Positions 9,126 through 20,506 of a stretch of 64,000 nt of DNA are shown here, one piece after another. This stretch comes from Heterobasidion occidentale (taxonomy: Eukaryota; Basidiomycota; Agaricomycetes; Russulales; Bondarzewiaceae). Position 1 is the stretch's first letter; each line of letters starts with the position of its first letter. The translations under genes were made by a program, and so were the position numbers. Under the pieces are notes generated by a model, which made no database searches, was not told where the DNA came from, and saw only the letters and a program-made list of their open reading frames with translations. The DNA lies in NCBI GenBank assembly GCA_039111635.1, contig JBCAQO010000003.1:2046001-2110000 (forward strand), written 5' to 3'.

Positions 9126-11176
9126 TCATGACGCAGACGCAGACGCAGACGCTGCAGACGCCGCCGACGCCGCCGGCACCGCCATGATCGTCGCCGTCTC
9201 GTCCGACTGCGGGCTGCGCCCCCGCCCCCGTTCGCGCTCGACGTCGGGTGCGGGGTCCGGATCGGGCGGCACCGCCGGCGCGAAGAACGTCGAGCTGCGC
9301 GGCGTCGTCTCCTCGCTCCCGGGGCGCGACGCGTAGCTCGCGAACGGGAACGCCGCCCAGCTGCTGATCCGCGCGTCGCGCGCGGCGCGCACGTCGCTCG
9401 CCGCGTCCGGCGCGGGCGGCGCGTCGAGGCCGGACGACGAGAGCGAGGAGGGGGTGCCCGTGCTGGTGCTGGCCCCGCTGTTGGTGCCGATGCCGTTGCC
9501 GTTGCCGTTGCCGCTGCCGTTGGTGGCGGGCGCGATGGCAAGCGTGCGGTTCCGCGCCTCGTCGATCACGGCGAGGACGCTGCGCAGCTTCGACTCGGTG
9601 CGCCGGCCGTTCGGGGGCGACGCGGGCCGGTGCACGCGGTGGGACGGGGAGGACGAGCGGGGCGACGCGGACGCGGGCGGAGAGGTCGAGGGCGAGGGCG
9701 AGGGCGAGGGCGAGGTCGCGTCGGCCCATTCGGTCGACGTGTCGGTGTAGAGCGCGGCGGGGGGCGGGCCCCACGCGGTCGTGCCGGTGGCGAAGATGTC
9801 GCTGGCCTCTGTCTGCGGGGTCGAGCTGAGCGGGCTCGGCGAGGGCGAGGCCGCGGCCATGATGGAGAGGGGCGGGAGGATGCTGAAGATCTGGTCTTCG
9901 GATGGCTGTTGCCCGTACGAGTCGAAGGGGTCTGGGACGGATTGCAGCATGGGTTCGATGACGGGGTCGGAGCTAGAGCGAACGGGCGAACGTGCGGGCG
10001 AACGTACGGACGCGGGATGTGAGAACGAGGGTGGTGTGACTCGGGTAAGATGGATGCGGAAGGGGTGCGTACGCTTTCGCGGTGAATCGATCAAACACGT
10101 CCATTGTCGAGCGAACGACGACGCATATCTTTAGGTCCCCTGTTAATCTGCGAGATACGACACTTGATCGGATGTGGAAATGGACTTGCCTTTCCTTGCA
10201 CGACGTCCCAGACCTCCTCTTCGTGTTCCAGAATCTCCTCGTAATGCCGCGCCTTGAGCTCGTCGAGTTCATCCACCTGCCTTTGGAGGACGACCAAGGC
10301 CTGTCGGAAGCTCTGTAGATCTGGGCCCCTGTCATCAGAAAGGAACGCGAGAGATGGATCTGTAGTGGGCACCCACTTCGCTCCTTGCGATTCATGTTCC
10401 GCTTCTCGGTATCGCGGATGATGTTGCTCTTCTCTCTGAGCGCTCTCTCGTACGAGGCAGACCGCTCCTGCATCAGAAGCTGGATCGAAGGCTCAGCTGA
10501 GTTTGAGATCGAAGTTACGCACGTGTACGATAGTGCGGTACGTCTCGAGATGTTGTCGCAGCGGTTTCTCGAAGCTCTTGTCGAGGGTTTCGGACTGAGA
10601 CGATACGGTCGGAATCCGAGGAACATGCAGCGAGCGAGTGACGTACCAAGACATGCCAGTGGTTTCCTATCAAATGGTGGAGCCCAGACGCGGCCTGTAG
10701 CCTCGTTCCCTGTTCGTAAGTGGGGCCCTTCATGCTAAGAGAGAGAGGGAGAAAGGTGCCGAGTGAGCGCGGAGAGAGATAAGGCCGTGGTCGTCGACAG
10801 TACAATCTCGCACCTCGCGCAAACCTCCATGGCGTCTGCGAACATGGCCGTGACCCTGGACATGTTGAGCAGCGCGGATCGGTAGTTCGCGCAGGAGTTG
10901 AGGAGCTGTGATCAACGCGAGAGGATGAGCGAGGGCTGGGGGTGCGCCAGAGCGCAATCGTGAGCAAAGCAGCGGGGGCCGAGGGCTCACGTTGTCGTAG
11001 GCCTGCATGCTGGCCTTGAGATCTGCACGGGTGACGATCTTTGCAGGGCCGTTCTCGCCAAAGTTCATGGCGGAGGCGTTGGTGACCTCGGAGAAGGTGG
11101 GCGAGGGAGGACCGTCATGTTGTCTGTTGATATTCGTGGATATTGCGAGCGATCGGAGCGAGCGTGCTTTGTGCAT
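9126..11176 (-). CDS. I-BAR/IMD-type (Ivy1-like) phospholipid-binding protein
   Basis: Starts at 11176 with a Ser-rich leader (SLRSLAISTNINRQ), then a long helical domain assembled from exons: VTRADLKASMQAYDN, LLNSCANYRSALLNMSRVTA, GPTYEQGTRLQAASGLHHLI, LDKSFEKPLRQHLETYRTIV, ERSASYERALREKSNIIRDT, LQSFRQALVVLQRQVDELDE and HEEEVWDVVQGK-ICVVVRST. This is the membrane-bending I-BAR/IMD helical bundle seen in Ivy1-like fungal proteins, which bind phosphoinositides and act at vacuole or plasma membranes. The C-terminal ~300 residues are Ser/Pro-rich and built partly from hexanucleotide repeats: PSPSPSPS (9687-9714), GNGNGNG (about 9480-9525) and a final ASASASAS. Intron 10139-10189 has a GC-AG donor (GCAAGT). 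The stop is at 9126-9128. The GC content changes sharply inside this gene near 10.03 kb. Confidence 0.8.
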
Positions 11177-12029
11177 GAGGGGGCCAGGCTGGATGGGACG
11201 AGGTGTCGGCGCTGGGAGGGGAGAGGCAGGAGGAGACAGAGTGTTTGTTGGTCAGTGGTCACCCCGTCCGAGGTGCGACTGCGCGGCTTGCCGTCATCTC
11301 TCACACACTCGTCGCAAAAACTACAGTAAGCCTTCCTCTGACTACCACTCGTTGTACCACAAATACTTGACAACCCTACAGTCGCTCTGAGGCCGCTCAA
11401 GCATTGAAGCGCAATCCATATGCTACTGATAGTTCATCACACACACAATCTCGATATGACAGGATATGACCCGATGCCCCGTCCGCATCGTGCGGACGCC
11501 CTGCACTTCTTTGGTGCATGATCGGTGCACAGCAATTGCAGAGCATCCAGGGTGTGTTCTAAGTTTCTGCAGACATCAAGTCGCGAGTGTGACGCGGTGC
11601 GTGCTGCCTGGACATCACGTAGATCCTGGAATGTGACCAGGCAAGGAAGACAAGACGGTTTAAGCAGCTATATCGCGCCTTACACGGTACACTGAGAGTA
11701 TAGACGTGACGAGAAAGCCCAGGGACTCTCCCTCGATATTCGCAAGTCGACGGAAAGTCTGATTGCCTCTCCAGAAATATGGTTTCTGACGTTGCCTCTC
11801 CTGGTGCGGGTTCGAGGACTTACACTGAGCCGAACGATATCCGACCATATATACAACAGGTTGACCAACTTCCATGTTTGTGTGTCAAGCGTCGAGTAGG
11901 ATACGATAGGGATGTAAAAACGTCTGGCAAGAGGGTAGACCCGGTATATATCTACCGACAACACCTAGAGAGGTCAGACAACTCATGAAAAGCACGCAAG
12001 ATGAATTGACTACACACCACACATGAGAC
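11177..12029. other. Intergenic region, nothing recognised
   Basis: Upstream of the I-BAR start and downstream of the bL19m stop. The open frames here are short and unlike protein, and I see no repeat or RNA gene. Confidence 0.5.
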
Positions 12030-12557
12030 CTAGCTGCGCGCGATACCCCCCGATATCGCTGACATCTTTTCGGGCGAGTCCCTCAAGTAGAACAGCTTCG
12101 CCTTCTTCGCCTTCTGATCCCTCTTCGCCGCCCCGCTGCCCACCCTCTTCATCACCTGTATACTCTTCAGATGCGGCGAGTTGACGAAGAACTGCATCTC
12201 TACGCCCGTGCGCTGCACGACGTTGCGCAGGACGAACGACGTGTCCGCACCGCGCCGGCGCACGGAGATGAGCACGCCGGAGAACGACGTCGGTGCGTGC
12301 GCGAGTGTCACGGCAAGGACACTGCCTGGCTGGATGCGGTCGGGGTGTCGCCGCGAAAAGAGGGTGTTCATGATCTTTTGTTTCTCGGGTGTGGGGAGGG
12401 TCTGCTGAAGGTAGGCCATGAGCCCCTTGCCTTTGAGAAGAGCGGGTCGCGGTGCTTCCGCGGGAGGTGGGGGGATTATGGCGACTTTAGAGAACGGGTA
12501 GGGAGAGACCTTGGTCGACATTGAGCGCCATGAGTCTCGCAGACATCTTAGAGACAT
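12030..12557 (-). CDS. IMG1: Mitochondrial large-subunit ribosomal protein bL19m
   Basis: A single exon of 175 residues. The N-terminus (MSLRCLRDSWRSMSTKVSPY) is basic and Ser-rich, like a mitochondrial presequence. The core matches bacterial L19: DRIQPGSVLAVTLAHAP, FSGVLISVRRRGADTSFVLR, GVEMQFFVNSPHLKSIQVMK, and the C-terminal KLFYLRDSP. Bacterial L19 lies at the subunit interface of the ribosome. The start at 12557 is the first ATG and keeps the presequence; an internal Met (RSMSTKV) would remove it. Confidence 0.9.
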   Translation of the reverse strand: MSLRCLRDSWRSMSTKVSPYPFSKVAIIPPPPAEAPRPALLKGKGLMAYLQQTLPTPEKQKIMNTLFSRRHPDRIQPGSVLAVTLAHAPTSFSGVLISVRRRGADTSFVLRNVVQRTGVEMQFFVNSPHLKSIQVMKRVGSGAAKRDQKAKKAKLFYLRDSPEKMSAISGGIARS

Positions 12558-12898
12558 GTTGGCCGTAGTCTGTAGAAGCCAGCTTCAAATGACGATCCTG
12601 CTATTCAAGGTGGCGGCAAATGCCGACTACGCCGGCACTCTTGCAAAAGTTTACTGTAGTACAATTCGCCCCCCTAGAGATTCTTGAGGTCCGAACTCAC
12701 TGACCGAGCACATTTATCCAATGACGTATGACACAGAGTAGAGACATAGTTTATGCAGCGAACGCAAACAGAGAGAACAGAAGAGGAACTGTACAAGTAT
12801 CAGAAAAGAGAGCTGTGACGCATAACCTCGCTTCACATCCTCGAAAGTACACAGCAGCAAGATTCTAGCGTGGTTGCTCGAAGTCCATGTTTTACGGA

Positions 12899-13851
12899 TC
12901 AGAAACCGCGCCCTCGACCCCTAGAAGACGCACATATACGTGAGTGAGGGATACTGTGTCCACAACCAAAAAAATACCCACCTCCCGCGAGCACGGTAGG
13001 GGCTGTACCCAAACCCACCTCGAAACCCTCCTCTATAACCGCCTCTATAGCCTCCGCCTCCGCGTCCTCGTCCCCGGTTGAATCCTGGAACATTTGTCCG
13101 CTTCGCGGTGACCTGAACAGTCGGTGCCATGAGCGCTGAGAGAATCATGGTGAAAGAGTTGAGCCACGCACCTTGATCAGTCGACCACGGAACAATGAGT
13201 TGTCCATCGCCAAAGCAGCATCAATGAATTCAGACTCGGCAAATTCGACATATGCGTATCTATTCAAACAATTCGAGTCAGAAGATTGTGTTGAAAACTG
13301 TCATCGAACGCACCCTTTAGGATGGCCAGTGAACTTGTCACAAAGGATTGTTACTCGGTTGATGGTACCGCAAGCCTGGAAGTGTCCCTGAATCTCTTCT
13401 GGCGTAGCGCCGTAATCCACCTAAACACATCCAGCATATGATTGGGATAAACGAAGCAGGTAAGTACAACCGTGGCAAAAGAGCTTACGTTCCCAACGAA
13501 TACACTCCGACCATCGGAAATGGACTTGTCGTCCTCCGCATCCATTGGCACGCCCGCCTCACTACCGTCATGCACCGACCCGCCGTTCGCGTTCTCTGCA
13601 GCCGCCTGCAGCTCCCGCAACTTCTGTGCCTCGCGTTCCATTTCTTCTACGCGCTGCTTCATCAAGAGGATCTCCTAGAACGTAAAGATTAAGACCAAGG
13701 TAGCAATTAACATCTGCGCACCGCGCGAAGATAATTATATGCAGAAGAGGAGCTGCGCGCAACGTACCTTCGACTCGGCTTCCTCGCTGTCATCGATTGT
13801 GGGGTCTGGAACATGGGTCTCAGACGGACTTGTTGAGGCGACGTCGGCCAT
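12899..13851 (-). CDS. PAB2: Nuclear poly(A)-binding protein 2 (PABPN1/Pab2)
   Basis: Binds poly(A) in the nucleus and controls tail length and RNA turnover. Starts at 13851 ([16 protein letters not shown]), with an acidic leader, then a coiled coil ([20 protein letters not shown]), one RRM (RNP2 [29 protein letters not shown]1 [25 protein letters not shown]) and an RGG/YRGG-rich tail ([17 protein letters not shown]) ending RGRGRGF. The order coiled coil - RRM - Arg-rich tail is diagnostic for PABPN1/Pab2. Introns are inferred after EEAESK, after SVFVGN, after GHPKG, after RLIK and before the last RGRGF. About 200 residues, a normal length for the fungal form. Confidence 0.93.
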
Positions 13852-14745
13852 TTTGTGCGGAAGGGTGTAGGTCCTTGTGTGGGCCGGCGAGTAGGTGTGA
13901 TTTGGGAAAGTTTCAGTGCGTCACGGTCTCAGACACGTCTAACCACGTGCCGTCACACTCTACAAGCGCTGGTGGGCGCTGGTCCCACCGCACCTCCAGT
14001 TCGCGACTTGCAGCGCTCATGCGTAGAATCAGAAAATTGACATTCCTAGTCATGACTGCTATTCCTATCGATTGGAACTCGGGTTTTACATTTGAGAACG
14101 TAAGGCCCACAACAATGTGCCCCGATAAATTGAACCCTCCCTTGAGACCACAGCTAGTCATAGGATCGTACTTGCTCACTAGTATTGAAAGTGTGGGGTA
14201 GGTGCCGCGTGCCGTCATCGTCGACCCGAACCACCCGTACCAGCGCTCGAGGACGAGTCAAGATGTCAACGATGACTCAAGGCGGAATGTACACATCTGA
14301 AACACAATTACCGAATAAGCTTGAAAAGACTAAGGCGCTATGATCCCTGTCATTTAGACCTCAGTAAGGCCACCTGGCCATGTGCTGAACGCTGACAGCA
14401 TCAGATGCATCGCTGGGGTGGGCCTCATATGGACATGGATGGCGTTCACAGTCAACGATATTATCGGAGGGCTCGAGTCGCCGGTCCGCGTCGAGCCTGA
14501 CAGAAGGTTCATGCCTCCGTTGGTAGTTTCGGAATACACGCTGCAGACAACTCGAAGACACTCGCGGGCAGCGCCGGCTCGCGAGAAGTGGGAAAGAGAG
14601 ATGCTTGACGGAGGGAAGAGTCCGACGACATATTATGTGTCAGGAACCTGTGTCACGTGTGCGCACTCCAAGAGACGAGGATGTTCTCAAGCGCTGGGAG
14701 GACAAGTCGGCCCTCACTCCGGTTTGACGCTTTCCACCACAGTCC
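13852..14745. other. Divergent intergenic region
   Basis: It separates the starts of PAB2 (minus) and the Zn2Cys6 factor (plus) and must hold both promoters. No coding pattern, repeat or RNA gene stands out. One long plus-strand frame (14382-14909) runs into the zinc-cluster exon in the correct frame, so an alternative 5' end of the transcription factor inside this region is possible. Confidence 0.4.
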
Positions 14746-17700
14746 ATGGGCCACTCAGACCCTTCCAACCCGCCCGCAATGACGAATCCCGCAAAGAAGA
14801 AACGAGTCGACGACCAAGCCGTTCAACCCGATACTGTCCAACGTCCATCCAACTCCAGAGAAGGAGAGTCTGGCGTGCCTGTGAATCTTGTCGGTACGTC
14901 CTAGGTTGATCCATGTCTGGCCGGTCTTTATGAATGCCCACATTTGATACCCCACACGCGGATTTCGTCCTCCACAGTCGGAAGAAGATCAAGTGCGACG
15001 GTAACGAGCCTACCTGTTCTCAGTGTGCGACCGCTGGATTTCAATGTACCTGGCTTCAAACGAAAGACAGAGCTGCACTCAGCAGACAGTACGACCCCTC
15101 GTCTCCTCATCTCGTGAAGTCGTCTTGACCGGGGCTCCTTCTAGCTATGTGCAAGAATTGGAGGCGCGTCTCCTTCACATGGAGTCCCTTTTCACTCAGA
15201 TTGCACCCGTACTCGGACAATTGAGTCAAAACGGCGACGGCGCATCTCTACCGCATGATATATCCGATCCAAATAGTGCTCCATCAGCTGCATCTATTAT
15301 CCAGTCCCTAGTTGACAAGGACAAAGCCGCACAATCGACCTCCGTTGATAACCACTCTACTCCTGACTCGAGCGTCTCCGCCAAAATCGAGGATGACGTC
15401 TCTGATTCCCTCGGTCAACTCACCCTCGACGAGCACGGGCACTTACGATGGATAGGTGGCTCGTCCACCATGTCCCTCATACAGTCTTTCAGGAATGCTA
15501 CATCATCCCCTCACTTCCGCGTGTCTCCCATGTCCGAGGATCCCAACGCGCCTGGTACGAGCGCCAACAGGCTCTATTTCCCTGCGTCTGTCTTTTTCGG
15601 CAAGGTGCGCGCCCTCCCAGAACCCGAAGAAGTTGAATATCCAGAGCGTGACCTGGCGGACAAGCTGGTAAGTTCGAAAATGCTTGCTGTTTGCGAATTA
15701 AGATTGAGACTCTTGCGGGCGATAGGTTGAAGCATATTTCTCAAGATTTCATTTTCTCTTACCGGTCATAGACAAGCCTACTTTCATTCGTCAATATAAG
15801 TACCTTATGGACCGCACTGATGACATGCAACTGGCGCGTAACGAAACGGCCTTCATTGCTCTAGTTTTCGCCGTATTTGCATGTGCTGCACAACTCGTGG
15901 ATGATCCTCGCCTCAAAGGCGAGAAAGAAGATGATGGAGGGATGGGTATGGTATATTACGAAAGGTAACACATCCTGCGTAATCTCTAGCTTCGCGGTTG
16001 ACCTCAGCTCTGACATACAGAGCCCTCATTCTGAACTACATCAGTCATGCATCCATTCAAGTGGCACATGTTCAATGCTTCATTTTGATGTCTTCGTTCT
16101 TGTGCTCAGTTAATTGTCTGCCGCAAGCCTGGATTCTAATAGGCCAAGCTGTGCGTGCAGCTCAGGACTTGGGTCTTCACGTAAGTGTAGTGATAGATGC
16201 GACAAATATAGAAACTTCTGATGTTTTACATCAACAGCGTTCACCTCGCCGTCTTAACCTTCCGCCTATTGAAAGCGAGACCCGCCGGAAGATATGGTGG
16301 GGAGTTTACACACTGGATCGTATGCTCGCTCTCGCGCTAGGCCGTCCACTAGGTATTGAAGACGTCGACTGTGACGTCGAACTTCCTGTCGCTGTCGACG
16401 ACGAGAGTCTATGTTCGTTCTTCAACGGCGACGAAATGTCGTCTGACTCCCCTTCACTAATGTCTGGCTTTCTCGCACTTCAATCACTCTACGTCATCGC
16501 TGGACGAGTTATGCGACAAGTTTACGGCGTGGACAACTCTAAGGATTTCCTGGAGCCGGAAAGGCGCGCGCAATTGCAGCGCGATGTCGAAGAACTCGAT
16601 AAAGAGCTGACGAAATGGTTGGACGACCTCCCCCCTGTTTTCAAATCAAGTCCGGTCAACGAGAGTCAAGTTTCTATGAGCGCAGTGCTCTGTAGCCATT
16701 ACTACTCTGTCTTGACCGCTTTGCATCGCAATCTCCTTCCCGTCAAGCGAGACCAACCCATCGCTCCACGCTCAACCGCGAAAGCTGTATCTTCGGCTCG
16801 GGCCTGCATCCGCCTTGCTCCTTTCATCAAGAATGTTGTCCCTCCTTCACATCACCTCGCCTTTTTCATTCAGCATCTCTTCAGCTCTGCGGTCATCATT
16901 TTACTCTATGCGATGCATGTAGCCGACTGGAAAGCTGCCGGCACCGCCATGGAGGAAGCGCAGAGTTGCTTGCCCGCGTTGGAGTCCTGGGAAGGACTTT
17001 GGCCTGGGGCACGAAAGTGCAAGGAGCTGCTGACAGAACTTACGGAGACAGCCCGCGAAGCGATCCGATCTGCTCACAATGGTACTGGCGGGTCTCTGTC
17101 AAATCCCTCGAACTCTCGAACCGCGCCGGTGCCTTCCCCTTTCGAGCGGAAGGCACGAAGGAGCTCGTTCACGAACCCCTCGAGTCGTGTCGTGAAGAGT
17201 CAGCAGAAGCTCAGGAGAAATCTTTCACCTGATTCTACCAATCGCCCATCGCGGCCGTCTCACGCGTCTTCAGTCCTTCACTACGACTGTAAGTCAGTCT
17301 GATATTTGAATCAACGCCGTTTCTGACCTTTTGCTCCTCTTCATCTTCGTGGGCGTAGCGCAACGCGCGCGTTCAACATCACGCAAGCGGGGTCACGACG
17401 AGAGCGAAGACGCTGATGTCAAGGCGGGGCCATCGCACCCGTATCGCCTTTCCTTCCCACCAGGGTTTGATCCACGTTCGAATCAGAGCTCACATAGCTC
17501 GCCCACATCAGCCAAAGGCTACTCATCTCCGCCGATGCCATTAGCTGATCCCCCTATCGAAATGAGTCCGCAGATGATGCCTACGCCCTCATTCGGATCT
17601 CTCAACCCACCTGTGTCACCTCTGAACGGCGGTCCTTCTTCAGCACAGTACGAATTTGATTTCGCTCTGCCCCAGAATCCGTTCAGCCACACAATCGGCG

Positions 17701-18092
17701 ACATTTGGAATAGAACGGAACGGGAGAAGAACGACCTTGGAATGTTCGAGCCCAGTCCACTGGAAAATGCATTCAAATTTTCCACACTCGATGCCCGGCC
17801 GTCGACCGTCGACCCTTCGTTCCTAGCGTACGACAGCACGTCGCAGTTGGGTATTGGCTTCCCAGGGCTCCCTTCAATGACGCCCTCGACTACATTTCCT
17901 CCACCGGGTCTACCATTCCGAGGTCTTGACTATATTCGAAACATTGAAGCAGAAGGGTATCACACTGGCGGTGCGGAGCAGGATCTATGGGGGCAAGGGT
18001 TCGATGCAGGCGCTTTCACGGCCGCCCCTGACATTCCCTTCAGCTTGGGAGGCGTCGACCTCTTCAACGACCAGCGTGATGGACAGCCGTGA
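14746..18092 (+). CDS. Zn2Cys6 transcription factor with fungal-specific regulatory domain
   Basis: A nuclear DNA-binding regulator. The zinc cluster reads [29 protein letters not shown], with all six Cys at canonical spacing; an intron (from about 14894) splits it just after CESCR. Next come ALSRHYVQELEARLLHMESL (linker and coiled coil), an acidic linker, and the fungal-specific middle homology domain (VEAYFSRFHFLLPVIDKPTF, AWILIGQAVRAAQDLGLH, ESETRRKIWWGVYTLDRMLA, ALGRPLGIEDVDCDVELP). The C-terminus is Ser/Pro-rich with a nuclear localisation-like SRKRGHDE. The natural leader MGHSDPSNPP...KKKRVDD at 14746 is one frame off from VWRACESC; one extra base near 14861-14868 would join them. Otherwise the start lies upstream in the 14382 frame. 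The target genes are unknown; the next gene is an acyl-CoA dehydrogenase. Confidence 0.88.
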
Positions 18093-18445
18093 TCGCAAGA
18101 GCATGGGGCTTTGCATGACTTAGACTTTTCGATCTCTGCGATTTGGATTTGATCTCGGTTTTTTAGTTGCTTTTTCTCAGCACAGCCGTTTTCTGTAGGA
18201 AGAAGAGTGTACGATACTACGTTATGCTAAGGACTTGTCACTTCTAGTGTACTACTTTATTTACCATGTCAATGTTATGCCCTTTACGCAAGATTTGGTT
18301 GGCCACGGGGTTCAAGTAAGTCTGTTCTGGAGGTGTTTGGCTGTGTCTGGTACCCGTACCGGCCGGCTCCTCGGGTATTAACCGCCCCGACCCACGATCA
18401 TATAATGCGGGGTAACTTCTCGACCTTGTCATAATCCTTACCACC
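18093..18445. promoter_or_regulatory. Promoter region of the acyl-CoA dehydrogenase gene with a CCTCGG motif
   Basis: The 350 bases between the factor's stop and the dehydrogenase start hold a GC-rich cluster (GGTACCCGTACCGGCCGG, then CCTCGGGTATT at 18369-18379). CCTCGG is the known site of the FarA/FarB zinc-cluster regulators of fatty-acid oxidation genes in Aspergillus; its use here is inference. The same 11-mer occurs again at 20669-20679. Confidence 0.35.
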
Positions 18446-20506
18446 ATGGCCAACCATCCTGTAGTTGAACTCACTTCCGAAGCATCATGGGCGATGGTGA
18501 AACACACAACTCTTTCCTGAAACCTGATATCTGACAATACCAGGTGGAAGACAAATTCTCGCCCTTTGCGAAGGATACCCTTACCAAACTCATCACCTTC
18601 ATTGAGGTAGGGCTCTCGGCTCCCTGGCGCTGTCCATGCTCATCGTTCATCTAGGAGGACGTGGTCCCCGCGACAAGGGTCGCACACGCTCAACTGCCGG
18701 ATGATTCTCTGCAGCGGTGGAAGACCGTCATACCTGTTATTGAGGACTTGAAGGTCAAGGCACGGAAACTCGGACTCTGGAACCTCTTCTTGAGCAAGTC
18801 GTTTTATCCTGAACTCGGTGTGCTCACTAATCTCGAGGTATGGGATATCGCGGCTGTTTCAAGAAGCTTCGTAAAACTGACAAGCAATTTATTAGTACGC
18901 TGTCATGGCTGAAATCCTCGGTCGTGCTGGGCACATGGGCTCGGAGGCCGTGAATTGTTCAGCACCGGACACCGGCAATATGGGTGCGCCTTCATATCAA
19001 ATGCTAAACCGGTTAAGCGCTCTAAGCGCTCTAAACCAAACATTTTAGAGGTCCTTGTTCGCTACGGTAACGAGGAGCAGAAGAAGAAATGGCTTGTACC
19101 TCTGTTGAACGGAGAGATTCGTTCCGCATTCTCTATGACCGAACGCTTCGGTAAGTGAGCGCCGTTATAAGCTGGGAATTTTATGTTGATGGTGCCACCA
19201 GTCGCATCCTCCGATGCAACAAACATCCAAACATCTATCAGGCAGGAGGGCAACGACATTGTCATAAATGGCCATAAATGGTTCGTATATCTTGAATCAT
19301 CAGCAAGTTCTGATATGTAGACTTACGATACATTGAACGCAGGTATATCAGTGGCGCGGGCGACCCTAGAACTAAACTCCATCTCGTCATGGGCAAGAGC
19401 GATCCCAACAATCAAAGTAAATATAACCAACAGAGTGTCGTGATCGTTCCTGCAGACGCTCCTGGAGTCAAAGTTGTTCGTGCTATGAAGGTTTTTGGGT
19501 ACGATGATGCTCCAGAAGGGCATTGCGAAGTCTTCTATGACAATGTCCGCGTTCCTTTGGGCAATCTTGTCCTTGGCTGGGGTAAAGGATTTGAGGTGAA
19601 TATTTACTTTTCTGCGGCCTACCTGCCTTCTTACACTAGATAGATCATTCAAGGAAGACTGGGGTGAGTTTCTTCATGTACACTCCGGAGGCATTGTTTG
19701 TGAACATCGTGCAAGGCCTGGACGGATTCATCACTGCATGCGGTCGATTGGCGCTGCTCAATATGCCTTGGACACCATGCTCAAACGAGTGACAGACCCA
19801 TCAAGGAAGACATTCGGAAAATTCCTCTACGAGCACGGTCTGTCCAACGGTTCACGACCAGAAACCACATACTGACCCTTCGTATCACCGTACCAGGGAC
19901 TGTCATATCCGATCTTGCGAAGTCTCGTGCGGAGATTGAAGGTGCTCGTTTGCTAGTGTTGAGCGCAGCTTTGCAGGCGAGTACAGCGTCTGGCTGTTTC
20001 ATCCTCAATTCTGACAGCCTTGCAGATCGACAAGTACAGGCCAAAGGGTGCGCTCAAGGAGATTGGTATCGCCAAGGTAAGTTGTTTGTACGCTTCTTCG
20101 ACAGCTGCTGAGTAGGTATTGCAGTTTGTTGTGCCCTCCATGGCACTGCAGGTCGTCGATCGCGCCATCCAATCGTTTGGCGCTGAGGGTGTAAGCCAAG
20201 ACACCGAGCTTGCTGCTCTCTGGGCGGGTTTGCGTACACTACGCCTTGCAGATGTAAGCTCATTACTCTTCCCTGTTATTCTTAAGTTATTGACAGTAAG
20301 CCACGTCGCAGGGTCCTGATGCGGTAGGTTTATTTTTGATTCTTCTGTCAAATCCAGACTGAGACCACTCACTCTCACAGGTCCATATACAGCAAGTCGG
20401 GCAGAGGGAATTGAAGCGGGCACCAGGACTAACCGAGAAGGCTGCTCAATACAAGAAAAAGGAGGCAGAGTTGTTTGCCAAGTATAATATCAAGGCGCGA
20501 CTCTAG
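18446..20506 (+). CDS. Acyl-CoA dehydrogenase, ACAD10/11-like
   Basis: FAD enzyme that oxidises acyl-CoA to enoyl-CoA in beta-oxidation. Starts [17 protein letters not shown], then [20 protein letters not shown] and the N-terminal helical domain ([17 protein letters not shown]), [46 protein letters not shown] (FAD/substrate motif), the beta domain ([24 protein letters not shown]) and the C-terminal helices ([60 protein letters not shown]). The sequence follows the acyl-CoA dehydrogenase half of ACAD10/11; no kinase-like N-terminal domain is fused to it. About ten short introns are inferred. There is no clear presequence or C-terminal peroxisomal signal of the SKL type, although the last residues ARL loosely resemble PTS1. 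Confidence 0.9.

Noticed and set aside
8500..9774. A 424-residue minus-strand frame overlapping the I-BAR tail and the repeat region
   Set aside because: It is in the wrong frame relative to the I-BAR C-terminus, is Arg-rich from GC composition, and translates microsatellites.
14382..14745. Upstream part of a long plus-strand frame leading into the zinc cluster as the true N-terminus
   Set aside because: The Lys-rich leader at 14746 looks more natural for such factors and needs only one base to join; the upstream frame has no protein-like features. Kept as an alternative only.
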